Shown piece after piece: positions 50,742 through 61,700 of a stretch of 64,000 nt of DNA. The stretch spans positions 372,001-436,000 of the forward strand of contig NZ_MZMU01000024.1 in the NCBI RefSeq assembly GCF_004123835.1, in the 5' to 3' direction. The notes under the pieces were generated by a model. It did not search any database. It was not told where the DNA came from and was given only the letters and a program-made list of their open reading frames with translations. Every line of letters starts with the position of its first letter. Position 1 is the first letter of the stretch. Source of the DNA: Rhizobium leguminosarum (GTDB lineage Bacteria > Pseudomonadota > Alphaproteobacteria > Rhizobiales > Rhizobiaceae). Made by a program: the position numbers and the translations under genes.

Positions 50742-51224
50742 TCAGTTCGGAACGGCCTGAACCTTGGCGCGGGCCTGTTCTTCGGCAACGCGCTGAGCGA
50801 ACATTTGCGTGAAGTCGATCGGGTCGATCATCAGCGGCGGGAAACCACCATTGCGGGTGACGTCGGCGATGATCTGACGGGCGAAGGGGAAGAGCATGCG
50901 CGGGCACTCGATGAAGAGAACCGGCAGCATGTGTTCCTGCGGGAAACCGGCAACGCGGAAAACGCCGCCATAGGTGAGTTCGGCATGGAAAACCGTCTTG
51001 TCGCCGTCCTTGGCTTCGGCATTCAGCGACAGCACGACATCGAAATCCGTATCGGAAAGCGGGTTGGCGTTGACGTTCACATTGATATTGATCGTCGGCG
51101 CCTTGTCGCGGGCCTGCAGCGAACGCGGCGCACCCGGATTTTCGAAGGACAGATCCTTGGTATATTGCGCAAGGATCGAAAGGGTGGGGTTGGCCGCACC
51201 GTTGCTGTTGTTATCGTCTGCCAT
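50742..51224 (-). CDS. secB: Protein-export chaperone SecB
   Basis: This tetrameric cytosolic chaperone holds precursors unfolded and hands them to SecA. The 160-residue product matches the family, with Y-x-K-D-L-S-F-E-N-P near residue 22 and the later G-F-P-P-L-M-I-D-P-I-D-F. It has a slightly Asn/Ala-rich N-terminus. The frame continues 15 codons upstream of the ATG used here, which gives the normal N-terminus. It is convergent with dnaQ. Confidence 0.96.
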   Translation of the reverse strand: MADDNNSNGAANPTLSILAQYTKDLSFENPGAPRSLQARDKAPTININVNVNANPLSDTDFDVVLSLNAEAKDGDKTVFHAELTYGGVFRVAGFPQEHMLPVLFIECPRMLFPFARQIIADVTRNGGFPPLMIDPIDFTQMFAQRVAEEQARAKVQAVPN

Positions 51225-51325
51225 TGGCTTTTCCTCGAGGGGCATGGGAATGGTGCCGCCATCTAACATTTCAGGGAAGGGCTTACAACCCTGGGCGCTT
51301 GGCCCGGTTGATCAGCCGCAGTGCC

Positions 51326-51841
51326 TCAATCGCTAAGATGCTTGCCGGACCACGGCGAGTTGCGATCCGGCTCTCTATGATAGTCCTCCTCGTCGAGATC
51401 GACCACCTTCGAGTTCGGCTTGCGGTCGCGGAAATCGGGTTGCGGACCGGAGGAAGAGCCGCCCTTGGCATTGACGACGACGAAGCGTTTGGCGATCGCC
51501 CGCCAGACGAGATCGCGCACCGGCGGAATGAGAATGAGGATCGCGATGATATCGGACAGGAAGCCGGGAATGATCAGGAGCAGAGAGGCGATGACGTTCA
51601 TCGCCGGCCGCAGCAGGTCGCGGCCCGGCATCGCCCCATTTCGTCCTTCGCTCGACATGCGGCGCAAAATACCGATGCCCTGCCGGCGCAGCAGAACCAC
51701 GCCGATAACGAAACCCAGCATCACGAGCGCCAGCGTCAGCCACAATCCGATAGCCTGGCCGACGACGACAAAACCGGCAATTTCGGCGAGCGGCAGCAGC
51801 AGAATGAAGGCTGGCAGGATCGAAAAACGCATGTCGGTCAT
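51326..51841 (-). CDS. fxsA: FxsA family membrane protein
   Basis: This 171-residue cytoplasmic membrane protein has the FxsA fold: an L-P-L-A-E-I-A-G-F-V-V-V-G first segment, a second segment with L-V-M-L-G-F, and a third near residue 85 (L-L-L-I-P-G-F-L-S-D). The hydrophilic C-tail is variable. In E. coli FxsA affects phage T7 exclusion by the F factor; its role here is unknown. In-frame ATGs at 51841 and 51832 are both possible starts. The gene is divergent from the Tim44-like gene. Confidence 0.87.
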   Translation of the reverse strand: MTDMRFSILPAFILLLPLAEIAGFVVVGQAIGLWLTLALVMLGFVIGVVLLRRQGIGILRRMSSEGRNGAMPGRDLLRPAMNVIASLLLIIPGFLSDIIAILILIPPVRDLVWRAIAKRFVVVNAKGGSSSGPQPDFRDRKPNSKVVDLDEEDYHREPDRNSPWSGKHLSD

Positions 51842-51963
51842 GTCCCGGGCTCGCCGGTCTCCTCTTGGCGCTGGCGAAGATGCCAGCGATCATTTGAATC
51901 ATCTGTATAGGCAGACTATATGGGAGTACAAATCAGAGATGTTAACGGCGGCTGCGATACGAT

Positions 51964-52668
51964 ATGAGTTCGAACGACTTCATCACATTATTTTTCCTGG
52001 TGGCGGCTGTGCTGATTTTCTTTCAGCTCCGCTCCGTGCTCGGGCGCCGTACCGGAAATGAGAAGCCGCCGCGCGATCTCTATACGCCGCGGGATGCGGC
52101 TCCGGCCGAAGCCGCCGATGCCGGCAAGGTCGTGACGCTGCCGCGGCGTGATGCGACGACGGAGGACGAAGATCGCTTCGCCGCCATCGATGCTTTCGCG
52201 GCGCCCGGAACGCCGCTCAACGAATCGCTGCGTGCGCTGAGCAAGGCCGATCCCGCCTTCAGCCCGAAGGAGTTTCTGAACGGCGCCCGCATGGCTTACG
52301 AGATGATCGTCATGGCCTATGCCGATGGCGACCGGAAAACGCTGAAGAACCTGCTGTCCCGCGAAGTCTATGACGGCTTCGATGCGGCGATCGGCGAGCG
52401 CGAAGCCCGGGGCGAGAAGGTGAAGTCGACTTTCGTCGGCATCGACAAGGCCGAAATCACCCATGCGGAAACAAAGGGCAGCGAAGCGCAGATCACCGTG
52501 CGCATCGCCAGCCAGCTGATATCGGCCACCTACGACAAGGCGGATGTGCTGATCGAAGGCGACGCCGAAAACGTCGCCGAGGTCAACGACGTCTGGACCT
52601 TTGCTCGCGACACCCGTTCGCGCGATCCGAACTGGAAACTCGTGGCGACCGAATCGGAACATGAGTGA
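51964..52668 (+). CDS. timA: Tim44-like membrane protein TimA
   Basis: This 234-residue protein has an N-terminal membrane segment (about 7-23) and a C-terminal Tim44 / TimA domain (about 85-225). A long acidic linker lies between. Bacterial TimA is inner-membrane-bound; its partner is unknown, though the mitochondrial relative works at the import motor. It begins an overlapping chain: mltA starts within its last eight bases. It lies close to secB, which hints at envelope function without proving it. Confidence 0.85.
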   Translation: MSSNDFITLFFLVAAVLIFFQLRSVLGRRTGNEKPPRDLYTPRDAAPAEAADAGKVVTLPRRDATTEDEDRFAAIDAFAAPGTPLNESLRALSKADPAFSPKEFLNGARMAYEMIVMAYADGDRKTLKNLLSREVYDGFDAAIGEREARGEKVKSTFVGIDKAEITHAETKGSEAQITVRIASQLISATYDKADVLIEGDAENVAEVNDVWTFARDTRSRDPNWKLVATESEHE

Positions 52669-53779
52669 CCACGCATCGGACTTCGTCCTGCAGGCCATAA
52701 GCTTCGACACTCTGGAAGGCTGGAAGGATGATGATCCTTCCGGCCTTTTTGAAGTGATGCGAAGCTGCCGACGGCAGATCACCGATGTCAAACCGTACCG
52801 CACCGGATCGCTTGGCCTGAGCTCGGAAGATCTGCTTCCGCTTCTCGCAGCCGCCGAAGATTTCACTCCGTCATCTCCGGCGTCGGCGCGCGCCTTTTTC
52901 GAGACGCACTGTCGGCCTTTTCTGATTCGCCGCAAGGATGGCAATTCCGGCTTCGTCACCGCCTTCTACGAACCTGATATCGACGTGTCGGAGCGTCCGG
53001 ACGATATTTTCCGTTTTCCTTTCTACCGGCGTCCGGACGATCTGATCGATCTCCACGACGCCAATCGCCCCGTCGAGCTCGACAGCGACTATGCTTTCGG
53101 CCGCCTGCATGACGGCCGCATCGCTGCCTATCCGGACCGCCGCGCCATCGATCAGGGGTTTCTCAAGGGCCGCGGCCTCGAAATCGCCTGGGCGAAGTCG
53201 AAGGTCGATGTCTTCTTCGTGCATGTGCAGGGTGCTGCCCGCCTGCGTTATAAGGATGGTCGTATCGGCCGCATCACCTATGCGGCGAAGGCCGGCCATG
53301 TTTTCTCGGCGATCGGCAAGCTGCTGATCGAGCGCGGCGAGATCGATCGGGCGGAGGTTTCGATGCAGGCGATCCGTGCCTGGCTGGCGCGCAATCCCGA
53401 GCGCGTCGACGAAGTGTTATGGCATAATCGCTCTTATATTTTCTTCCGTGATGCACCGGTTGCCGATCCGCAGGCAGGTCCGATCGCGGCCGCCAAGGTG
53501 CCGCTTCTCGCCGGTCGAGCGCTTGCGGTCGACCGGATGATCCATACCTTCGGCTTTCCCTTTTTCATTCGCGCCGAAAACCTCACCCATCTCGACCAGG
53601 GCCGGCCGTTCCGCCGGCTGATGCTGGCGCTCGATACCGGCTCGGCGATTATCGGGCCGGCGCGGGGTGATATCTTCACGGGCTCAGGGGACATGGCCGG
53701 GGAAAGTGCCGGCACCGTCCGCAACGACGCCGATTTCACCATCCTCATTCCCAATGCCGCCGCCGGAAGATTCGATTGA
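52661..53779 (+). CDS. mltA: Membrane-bound lytic murein transglycosylase A
   Basis: This peptidoglycan lytic transglycosylase of the MltA fold has 372 residues. The MltA domain appears as F-V-T-A-F-Y-E-P near residue 105. The C-terminal 3D domain carries the catalytic-Asp block A-L-D-T-G-S-A-I-I-G-P-A-R-G-D. No signal peptide or lipobox is visible with the start at 52661, which is unusual for the family. The 5' end overlaps timA by eight bases, and its 3' end overlaps the smr gene. Confidence 0.9.
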   Translation: MSDHASDFVLQAISFDTLEGWKDDDPSGLFEVMRSCRRQITDVKPYRTGSLGLSSEDLLPLLAAAEDFTPSSPASARAFFETHCRPFLIRRKDGNSGFVTAFYEPDIDVSERPDDIFRFPFYRRPDDLIDLHDANRPVELDSDYAFGRLHDGRIAAYPDRRAIDQGFLKGRGLEIAWAKSKVDVFFVHVQGAARLRYKDGRIGRITYAAKAGHVFSAIGKLLIERGEIDRAEVSMQAIRAWLARNPERVDEVLWHNRSYIFFRDAPVADPQAGPIAAAKVPLLAGRALAVDRMIHTFGFPFFIRAENLTHLDQGRPFRRLMLALDTGSAIIGPARGDIFTGSGDMAGESAGTVRNDADFTILIPNAAAGRFD

Positions 53780-54345
53780 TGGCCAGGGATCGCAAGCTGA
53801 GCGCCGATGAGAGAATCCTCTGGGGCAAGGTTGCCCGCAGTACGCGGCCGATGCCCGGGAAGGCGGGGGCGTTGACCGAACTCGATGCCTTTCTTGCCGA
53901 AGCCGAGGCGGCGGCCGAACGGGAACAGGAAAAGCAGACGCCCGCCACACTTATGCCGCTGCAGCCGACAGCACCGTCAATGGCGAAGCCATCGGCCGGG
54001 GTGCATCATCCGCTGGAAAAGCCGGTCAAGCGTAAGATCGCCAAGGGCCGGCTGGCGCTCGAAGCGCGGATCGACCTGCACGGCCTGGTGCAGAGCCAGG
54101 CTCATGCCATCCTTCTCGATTTCCTGATCCGCGCCCACGAGCGCGGCATGCGCCATGTGCTGGTCATTACGGGCAAGGGCAGCTCCATGGGCAGCGAGGG
54201 CGCGTTGAAGCGGGCCGTGCCTCTCTGGTTCTCAAAGCCCGAATTCCGCTACCTGATCTCCTCCTATGAGCCGGCCGCACAGCATCATGGCGGTGAGGGC
54301 GCGCTCTACATTCGCTTGTCGCGGCGGCATGGGGAAAGGTCATGA
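53779..54345 (+). CDS. Smr-domain protein
   Basis: This 188-residue protein has a charged N-terminal half and a C-terminal Smr domain: I-D-L-H-G-L and the nuclease-like V-I-T-G-K-G block. The Smr domain is found in MutS2 and in stand-alone DNA or RNA endonucleases. The ATG overlaps the mltA stop (TGATG). Its end overlaps the xre gene by four bases. The biological target is not known. Confidence 0.87.
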   Translation: MARDRKLSADERILWGKVARSTRPMPGKAGALTELDAFLAEAEAAAEREQEKQTPATLMPLQPTAPSMAKPSAGVHHPLEKPVKRKIAKGRLALEARIDLHGLVQSQAHAILLDFLIRAHERGMRHVLVITGKGSSMGSEGALKRAVPLWFSKPEFRYLISSYEPAAQHHGGEGALYIRLSRRHGERS

Positions 54346-54719
54346 CACCCTTCGGAGAGGCGGTTCGCAGGTTGCGGGCGCGCAAGGGCGTCTCGCAGAA
54401 GGAGATGGCGGAAGCACTGAATGTCTCTCCTGCCTATCTCTCGGCGCTCGAACATGGAAAGCGTGGTTTGCCGACATTCGATCTGCTGCAGCGCATCGCC
54501 GGTTATTTCAACATCATCTGGGATGAGGCCGAGGAACTGTTCCTGCTCGCCCGCTCGTCGGACCCGCGCGTCGTGATCGACACCTCCGGCCTGCCCCCCG
54601 AATATACCGAATTTGCCAACCGGCTGGCCCGGCGGATTCGCAGCCTTGACAGTGCTGAGATAGGCCGGCTATCGGCTCTTCTCGAAAATAGCGGCAAAGG
54701 CGACGGAAAAGCGTCGTAA
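54342..54719 (+). CDS. XRE-family transcriptional regulator
   Basis: This 125-residue DNA-binding protein has an N-terminal Cro/C1-type helix-turn-helix (V-S-Q-K-E-M-A-E-A-L-N-V-S-P-A-Y-L-S-A-L-E) at about residues 18-40. The C-terminal part is of a type often found in rhizobia and has no known ligand. It starts in the last codon of the smr gene (ATGA overlap). The next gene is gyrB, 135 bases on. The target promoter is unknown; autoregulation is common for this family. Confidence 0.9.
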   Translation: MTPFGEAVRRLRARKGVSQKEMAEALNVSPAYLSALEHGKRGLPTFDLLQRIAGYFNIIWDEAEELFLLARSSDPRVVIDTSGLPPEYTEFANRLARRIRSLDSAEIGRLSALLENSGKGDGKAS

Positions 54720-54854
54720 TCCCCTGTTTTATGCCTTGTTTTAGGGGCTTGCCATTGGGAAGTGGGTTCAAAAAACCTATATACGAGAGTGAAGAAAGCC
54801 GGTGATTCGCAAGGCGCGCCGCAGCTTTACGACAACAGGGAAAATCTCGACAGA

Positions 54855-57290
<2,436 letters not shown>

Positions 57291-57310
57291 TTGATATTTC
57301 AAAAATAAAT

Positions 57311-57343
57311 GGCCCCGCTATCTTTAGGATGGCGGGGCTTTCG
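57311..57343 (+). terminator. Terminator after gyrB
   Basis: The stem GCCCCGC / GCGGGGC (extended by weak pairs) has a T-rich tail CTTTCGTTT. It lies 20 bases after the gyrB stop. Confidence 0.65.
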
Positions 57344-57376
57344 TTTGCCCGATATCTGCTTGGCCTTTGGCTTCGC

Positions 57377-57976
57377 TCAATTCGCGACGAAGCGCCCGTT
57401 GAAGGCAACCTCGGAGAGCGGCTTGCGCTGGCTGGGGAATTCGCGCGCCTGATTGCGTTCGGAAAGAACGCTCTTGTCGGCCAGGCGGCCGACGGCGACG
57501 CCTGCCTCGACGCGGTATCCCTCGGGAATGCTGAAAGCCCGCCTGATTTCTTCATGCTTGATGCCACCCATGCCATGGACGTAAAAGCCGGAGAGGCGCG
57601 CCTGGATCGCCAGATGCCCCCATGCCGCACCGGCATCGAAGGAATGCGTGTAGCTCGGCTTTTCCTCAGCCGAGCCGGCAGCCCCGGTGAAAGCGCGCGC
57701 CACGACAAAGATCAGCGCCGATGCGTTCCTGGCCCATTCCTGGTTGGAATCGTTGAGCAAAGCGACGAATTTCTCCCAATGCTCCGAACCCTTGAGGCCA
57801 TAGATAAAGCGCCAGGGCTGGTGGTTGGCCGAGGACGGCGCCCAATGGGCGGCGTCGAGCAGACCGAGCAGCTGCGTCTCCTCGATGATTTCGCCGGTGA
57901 AGGCGCGCGGCGACCAGCGGTCGAGAAACATCGGATCGATCGGATAGTCGGATTCGCGGTGATTGCTCTTCATCAT
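57377..57976 (-). CDS. Nitroreductase family flavoprotein
   Basis: This 199-residue FMN-dependent reductase has a family-typical N-terminus R-W-S-P-R-A-F, then A-P-S-S-A-N-H-Q-P-W-R-F, and E-A-G-V-A-V-G-R-L late. The substrate is unknown; the family reduces nitroaromatics or quinones. It lies on the same strand as the broken DUF2218 gene 46 bases upstream, so the two may have formed an operon. It is convergent with gyrB. Confidence 0.9.
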   Translation of the reverse strand: MMKSNHRESDYPIDPMFLDRWSPRAFTGEIIEETQLLGLLDAAHWAPSSANHQPWRFIYGLKGSEHWEKFVALLNDSNQEWARNASALIFVVARAFTGAAGSAEEKPSYTHSFDAGAAWGHLAIQARLSGFYVHGMGGIKHEEIRRAFSIPEGYRVEAGVAVGRLADKSVLSERNQAREFPSQRKPLSEVAFNGRFVAN

Positions 57977-58022
57977 GCTTGTTCCAGGGTTTGGGGCAGA
58001 AAATTTGGATCGGGGGCTGGGC

Positions 58023-58306
58023 TTAGTCCGACCAGACGATGTCGAGTTCTTCGCGAAAGGCGAAGCGCTTCAGATGATCGTCGATGACCTGCTGCATCCT
58101 CTCCTGTTGCGAGGGATCGGCGACCGAAAGTGTCATGGTCAGCGCCGCATCGTCGGCGGCAAACGTTACCTCGGCCGTATCGCTGAACGGCACCCGGCCC
58201 TTCAGAGGATCAAAATCGACGCTGACTTGTGGCTCCAGTGTTTGCAGAGCTGCTGTAGGTAGCGGCTCGCATGTTGGGTCTGCACGACGGCCTTCGAGAG
58301 ATGCAT
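58023..58306 (-). pseudogene. DUF2218 gene, frameshifted
   Basis: Two adjacent frames together spell a DUF2218 protein of about 94 residues. The first encodes an ATG start and H-A-S-R-Y-L-Q-Q-L-C-K-H-W-S-H-K, then runs to a TGA at about 58202. Moving one frame at about 58225 gives V-D-F-D-P-L-K-G-R, then F-A-F-R-E-E-L-D-I-V-W-S-D and a TAA at 58023. A single T missing after the AAG codon would restore one frame with the expected F-S-V-D-F. It may be a true mutation or a sequencing error. The ATG at 58306 has GGAG six bases upstream. It lies upstream of the nitroreductase on the same strand. Confidence 0.8.
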
Positions 58307-58405
58307 TTCGAGCTCCACGTCATCTTGTATAGCCAAGTCATATTTCCTGCTTCGTTGGCTTGGCAAGCGCAGCATCGTCGCAGTTTGAGCGTGCAGATTG
58401 TCTCC

Positions 58406-58567
58406 ATGACTACTGCGCGACGTCTGCCGCCGTATGCTGATTGGCCGGGCATCGGTGAAACGGTGAATCTCGATCATATCAAGTGCGGCTACTATGCGAT
58501 CGAGACCCTCAATCCGACGAAAATCGTTCCCGTCGGCCCTGATCTGGCGGAAATTTTTAGAGCATGA
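58406..58567 (+). CDS. Small hypothetical protein (53 aa)
   Basis: A short ATG frame has third-position GC like its neighbours and a composition of a folded peptide (D-W-P-G-I-G-E-T-V-N-L-D-H-I-K-C-G-Y-Y). It ends in the start of a repeat-like segment (AGAGCATGATG). A weak ribosome site makes it uncertain. I do not recognise a family. Confidence 0.35.
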   Translation: MTTARRLPPYADWPGIGETVNLDHIKCGYYAIETLNPTKIVPVGPDLAEIFRA

Positions 58568-58710
58568 TGTCGAAAGATTCGGGCGGGTTTCGGCAGAAAA
58601 TCACTTAAATCGCGGAAAAGCCGTACCGCTTCCCGGCAAAGCCGTAATGACACCGATGAATAATTCGTTCATAGGTGGTTGCAAATCCGTTTTCGATGAG
58701 GAGGAATTCC

Positions 58711-59553
58711 ATGAAGCTGATGCGTGTTGGCGAAGCAGGCAGTGAAAAACCAGCACTTCTCGATGCCGATGGCAAGATCCGCGATCTCTCCGGTCATGTC
58801 GCCGATATCGGCGGTGAAGCGATCGGACCGGCAGGCCTTGCAAAGATAGCAGCGATCGATCCGAAGAGCCTTCCGGAAATCGCACCCGGTCGCATCGGCG
58901 CCTGCGTCGCGGGCACTGGCAAATTCATCTGCATCGGCTTGAACTATTCGGATCATGCTGCCGAAACCGGTGCGACCGTGCCGCCCGAGCCGATCATCTT
59001 CATGAAAGCAACGTCCGCAATCGTCGGGCCGAACGACGATGTCATCATTCCTCGCGGTTCGGAAAAGACCGATTGGGAAGTCGAGCTCGGCGTCGTCATC
59101 GGCAAAACCGCTAAATATGTAACGGAAGCCGAAGCGCTGGATTATGTAGCCGGTTATTGCGTCTCCAATGACGTTTCCGAGCGCGCTTTCCAGACCGAGC
59201 GGTCCGGTCAGTGGACCAAGGGCAAGTCCTGCGACACCTTTGGTCCGATCGGCCCCTGGCTCGTGACCAAGGATGAAATTCCGCAACCGCAGAACCTCGG
59301 CATGTGGCTGACGGTCAACGGCCAGAAGATGCAGAACGGTTCATCGAAGACGATGGTTTACGGGGTTGCGTTCCTCGTCTCCTACCTCAGCCAGTTCATG
59401 TCGCTGCATCCCGGTGACGTGATCTCGACCGGCACGCCTCCGGGCGTCGGCATGGGCCTCAAGCCGCCGCGTTATCTCAAGGCGGGAGACGTGGTCGAAC
59501 TCGGCATCGAAGGTCTCGGCACGCAGAAGCAGACCTTTGTAGCGGATCGTTAA
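58711..59553 (+). CDS. Fumarylacetoacetate hydrolase family protein
   Basis: This 280-residue FAH-superfamily enzyme has the metal-binding blocks G-L-N-Y-S-D-H-A, E-V-E-L-G-V-V-I-G-K and D-V-S-E-R-A-F-Q in the usual order, and a late G-D-V-I-S-T-G-T-P-P-G-V-G. The N-terminal ~70 residues match the ureidoglycolate-lyase-like branch. The ATG has an excellent GAGGAGG ribosome site. Whether it acts on ureidoglycolate, a catechol product or another acid cannot be judged here. A sequence reminiscent of family B repeats precedes it (about 58560-58600). Confidence 0.9.
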   Translation: MKLMRVGEAGSEKPALLDADGKIRDLSGHVADIGGEAIGPAGLAKIAAIDPKSLPEIAPGRIGACVAGTGKFICIGLNYSDHAAETGATVPPEPIIFMKATSAIVGPNDDVIIPRGSEKTDWEVELGVVIGKTAKYVTEAEALDYVAGYCVSNDVSERAFQTERSGQWTKGKSCDTFGPIGPWLVTKDEIPQPQNLGMWLTVNGQKMQNGSSKTMVYGVAFLVSYLSQFMSLHPGDVISTGTPPGVGMGLKPPRYLKAGDVVELGIEGLGTQKQTFVADR

Positions 59554-59646
59554 CGACGCTTCTTGCTGAGAAACTTAAGTTTTCAGGTCGATTATGATGC
59601 CGGAGGTCAATTCTGCGGCATTTCTTGTGTAGGTTTGGTTCGTCCA

Positions 59647-59661
59647 TGTTGCTGTGCAACA
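59647..59661. promoter_or_regulatory. Candidate PhaR-type operator upstream of phaZ
   Basis: The perfect 15-base inverted repeat TGTTGC-TGT-GCAACA lies 97 bases upstream of the phaZ ATG. Spaced TGC / GCA palindromes are typical of PhaR (AniA), the rhizobial and alphaproteobacterial regulator of polyhydroxybutyrate genes. The repeat is direct; the regulator is an inference. Confidence 0.5.
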
Positions 59662-59757
59662 AAAACCTGTTAGTCTGCGGTACGTGCCCGCATTACGGAA
59701 AGAGCCGATGCCTCTCAATCAGCGTCATCTTTTCGATAGAGAAAGGTGGCGCCTTCC

Positions 59758-61035
59758 ATGTTTTATCAGCTTTATGAATTGAACCATGCCGCCATGGCGC
59801 CGTATCGCGCCGCGGCCGATATCATGCGATTTGCCTATGCCAATCCGCTGAACCCGTTCTCCCACACGCCATTCGGCCGGACGATGGCGGCAAGCCTCGA
59901 AATGTTCGAACGCACGACACGACGCTACGGGAAGCCGGAATTCGGATTGAAGCAGACGACGATCGGTGACCAGACGGTTTCCGTCCGCGAAGAGGTCGTC
60001 TGGTCGCGACCCTTCTGCAATCTCCTACATTTCGCGCGCAGTGTTCCCGCCGCGCGCGGCAATGATCCGCGCATACTGATCGTCGCGCCGATGTCCGGCC
60101 ACTATGCCACGCTGCTGCGCGGCACGGTCGAGGCGCTGCTGCCGAGTGCCGATATCTACATCACCGACTGGATCGACGCCCGCATGGTGCCGATGACGGA
60201 AGGCACGTTCGATTTCGACGATTACGTCGACTACGTCATCGAGATGCTGCATTTCCTCGGTCACGACACGCATGTCATTGCCGTCTGTCAGCCTTCCGTT
60301 CCGGTGCTAGCTGCCGCTGCCGTGATGGAAGAAGCCAGAGATCCGCTTTCGCCGGCGTCGATGACGCTGATGGGTGGTCCGATCGACACGCGCATCAACC
60401 CCACGGCGGTCAACAAGCTCGCCCAGGAGCGGTCGCTGCAGTGGTTCTCCGACAATGTCATCATGAACGTGCCTTGGCCGCAGCCGGGCTTCATGCGCCC
60501 GGTCTATCCAGGATTTCTGCAGCTTTCGGGCTTCATGTCGATGAATCTTGATCGCCATCTCGTCGCGCACAAAGAATTCTTCATGCATCTCGTGAAGAAC
60601 GACGGCGAGCCGGAAAGACATCGCGATTTCTACGACGAATATCTCGCCGTCATGGATCTGACCGCCGAATTCTATCTGCAGACGGTGGAGGAGGTCTTCA
60701 TCAAGCATTCGCTGCCGAAGGGCGAACTGATGCATCGCGGCAGACGCGTCGATCCGGCGGCAATTCGCAACGTGGCGCTGCTGACCGTCGAAGGTGAGAA
60801 TGACGATATCTCCGGGGTCGGCCAGACAAAGGCGGCGCAGACCATCTGCGTGAACATTCCCGAAGATATGCGCATGCATTATCTTCAGCCGGATGTCGGC
60901 CATTATGGTGTTTTCAATGGCTCGCGTTTCCGCCGCGAGATCGCGCCGCGCATCATCAATTTCGTCCGTCAGCATTCTCGTTCCGCCGTTAAGCCTCCGG
61001 TCCCGCGTGTTATCAAGGGCGGCCGGGCGGGCTGA
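59758..61035 (+). CDS. phaZ: Intracellular polyhydroxyalkanoate depolymerase
   Basis: This enzyme mobilises stored polyhydroxybutyrate to 3-hydroxybutyrate. The 425-residue alpha/beta-hydrolase has V-C-Q-P-S-V-P near residue 185, where this intracellular class uses a cysteine nucleophile in a lipase-box-like place. The family start is M-F-Y-Q-L-Y-E. A GTG at 59746 is an alternative start. It has no signal peptide, in keeping with an intracellular granule-associated role. Confidence 0.93.
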   Translation: MFYQLYELNHAAMAPYRAAADIMRFAYANPLNPFSHTPFGRTMAASLEMFERTTRRYGKPEFGLKQTTIGDQTVSVREEVVWSRPFCNLLHFARSVPAARGNDPRILIVAPMSGHYATLLRGTVEALLPSADIYITDWIDARMVPMTEGTFDFDDYVDYVIEMLHFLGHDTHVIAVCQPSVPVLAAAAVMEEARDPLSPASMTLMGGPIDTRINPTAVNKLAQERSLQWFSDNVIMNVPWPQPGFMRPVYPGFLQLSGFMSMNLDRHLVAHKEFFMHLVKNDGEPERHRDFYDEYLAVMDLTAEFYLQTVEEVFIKHSLPKGELMHRGRRVDPAAIRNVALLTVEGENDDISGVGQTKAAQTICVNIPEDMRMHYLQPDVGHYGVFNGSRFRREIAPRIINFVRQHSRSAVKPPVPRVIKGGRAG

Positions 61036-61180
61036 ATCAGGGATAGCTGAATTAGCAAAACGGATTCAAGGCCTTGTCCGATTTCGCGGGCAATCGTCTT
61101 GAAGGCGGTTATTGCGGTAACCACATCGATTTCAGCGTTCGGTATTCTGCCGGGCGCGGAAAGCGAGGGATACCCGCACG

Positions 61181-61615
61181 ATGAACCAGTCAGCATTGCT
61201 TCGACCGGATTGGACTCCGGCTACCATTGCCCTGATGATTCTCGGCTTCATGGTTTTCTGGCCTCTGGGTCTTGCCATGCTTGCCTACATCATCTTCGGC
61301 GACCGTCTGCGCGGCTTCAAGCGTGACGTCAACCAGGCGACCGATGGCTTCTTTGCCTCCTGCCGCCGCCCGCATGGCCGTCACCGCCCGCACTTCTCGA
61401 CGGGCAACGTCGCCTTTGACGACTGGCGCAAGGCCGAACTCGACCGGATGGAGGAAGAGCGCCGCAAGCTTGACGAAATGCGCGAGGAATTCGACTCCTA
61501 TCTGCGCGAGCTCCGCCGCGCCAAGGATCAGGAAGAGTTCGACCGCTTCATGCGTGACCGCAGGAACGCCAAGCGTGATGACAATGGCCCGGTCGCTGAA
61601 TACCAGACGCCGTGA
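61181..61615 (+). CDS. DUF2852 membrane protein
   Basis: This 144-residue protein has one or two hydrophobic segments at about residues 15-42 and a charged C-terminal coiled-coil rich in Glu, Arg and Lys (about 80-130). It matches the DUF2852 type: W-T-P-A-T-I-A-L-M-I-L-G-F and W-P-L-G-L-A-M-L-A-Y. The function is not known. A terminator follows directly. Confidence 0.85.
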   Translation: MNQSALLRPDWTPATIALMILGFMVFWPLGLAMLAYIIFGDRLRGFKRDVNQATDGFFASCRRPHGRHRPHFSTGNVAFDDWRKAELDRMEEERRKLDEMREEFDSYLRELRRAKDQEEFDRFMRDRRNAKRDDNGPVAEYQTP

Positions 61616-61635
61616 AGGCCTGAACGCTGAAAATG

Positions 61636-61662
61636 ACCGGCATCTTCCGATGCCGGTTTTTC
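61636..61662 (+). terminator. Rho-independent terminator after DUF2852
   Basis: The perfect 9-bp stem ACCGGCATC / GATGCCGGT has a 4-nt loop and ends in a run of five T. Confidence 0.9.
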
Positions 61663-61700
61663 TATGTCCGTTCCCCCGGCGAATCGGATAGAAAACACCC

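Noticed and set aside
57291..57376. A second hairpin-like stretch after gyrB as a separate small RNA
   Set aside because: It is explained by the gyrB terminator, with no independent promoter.
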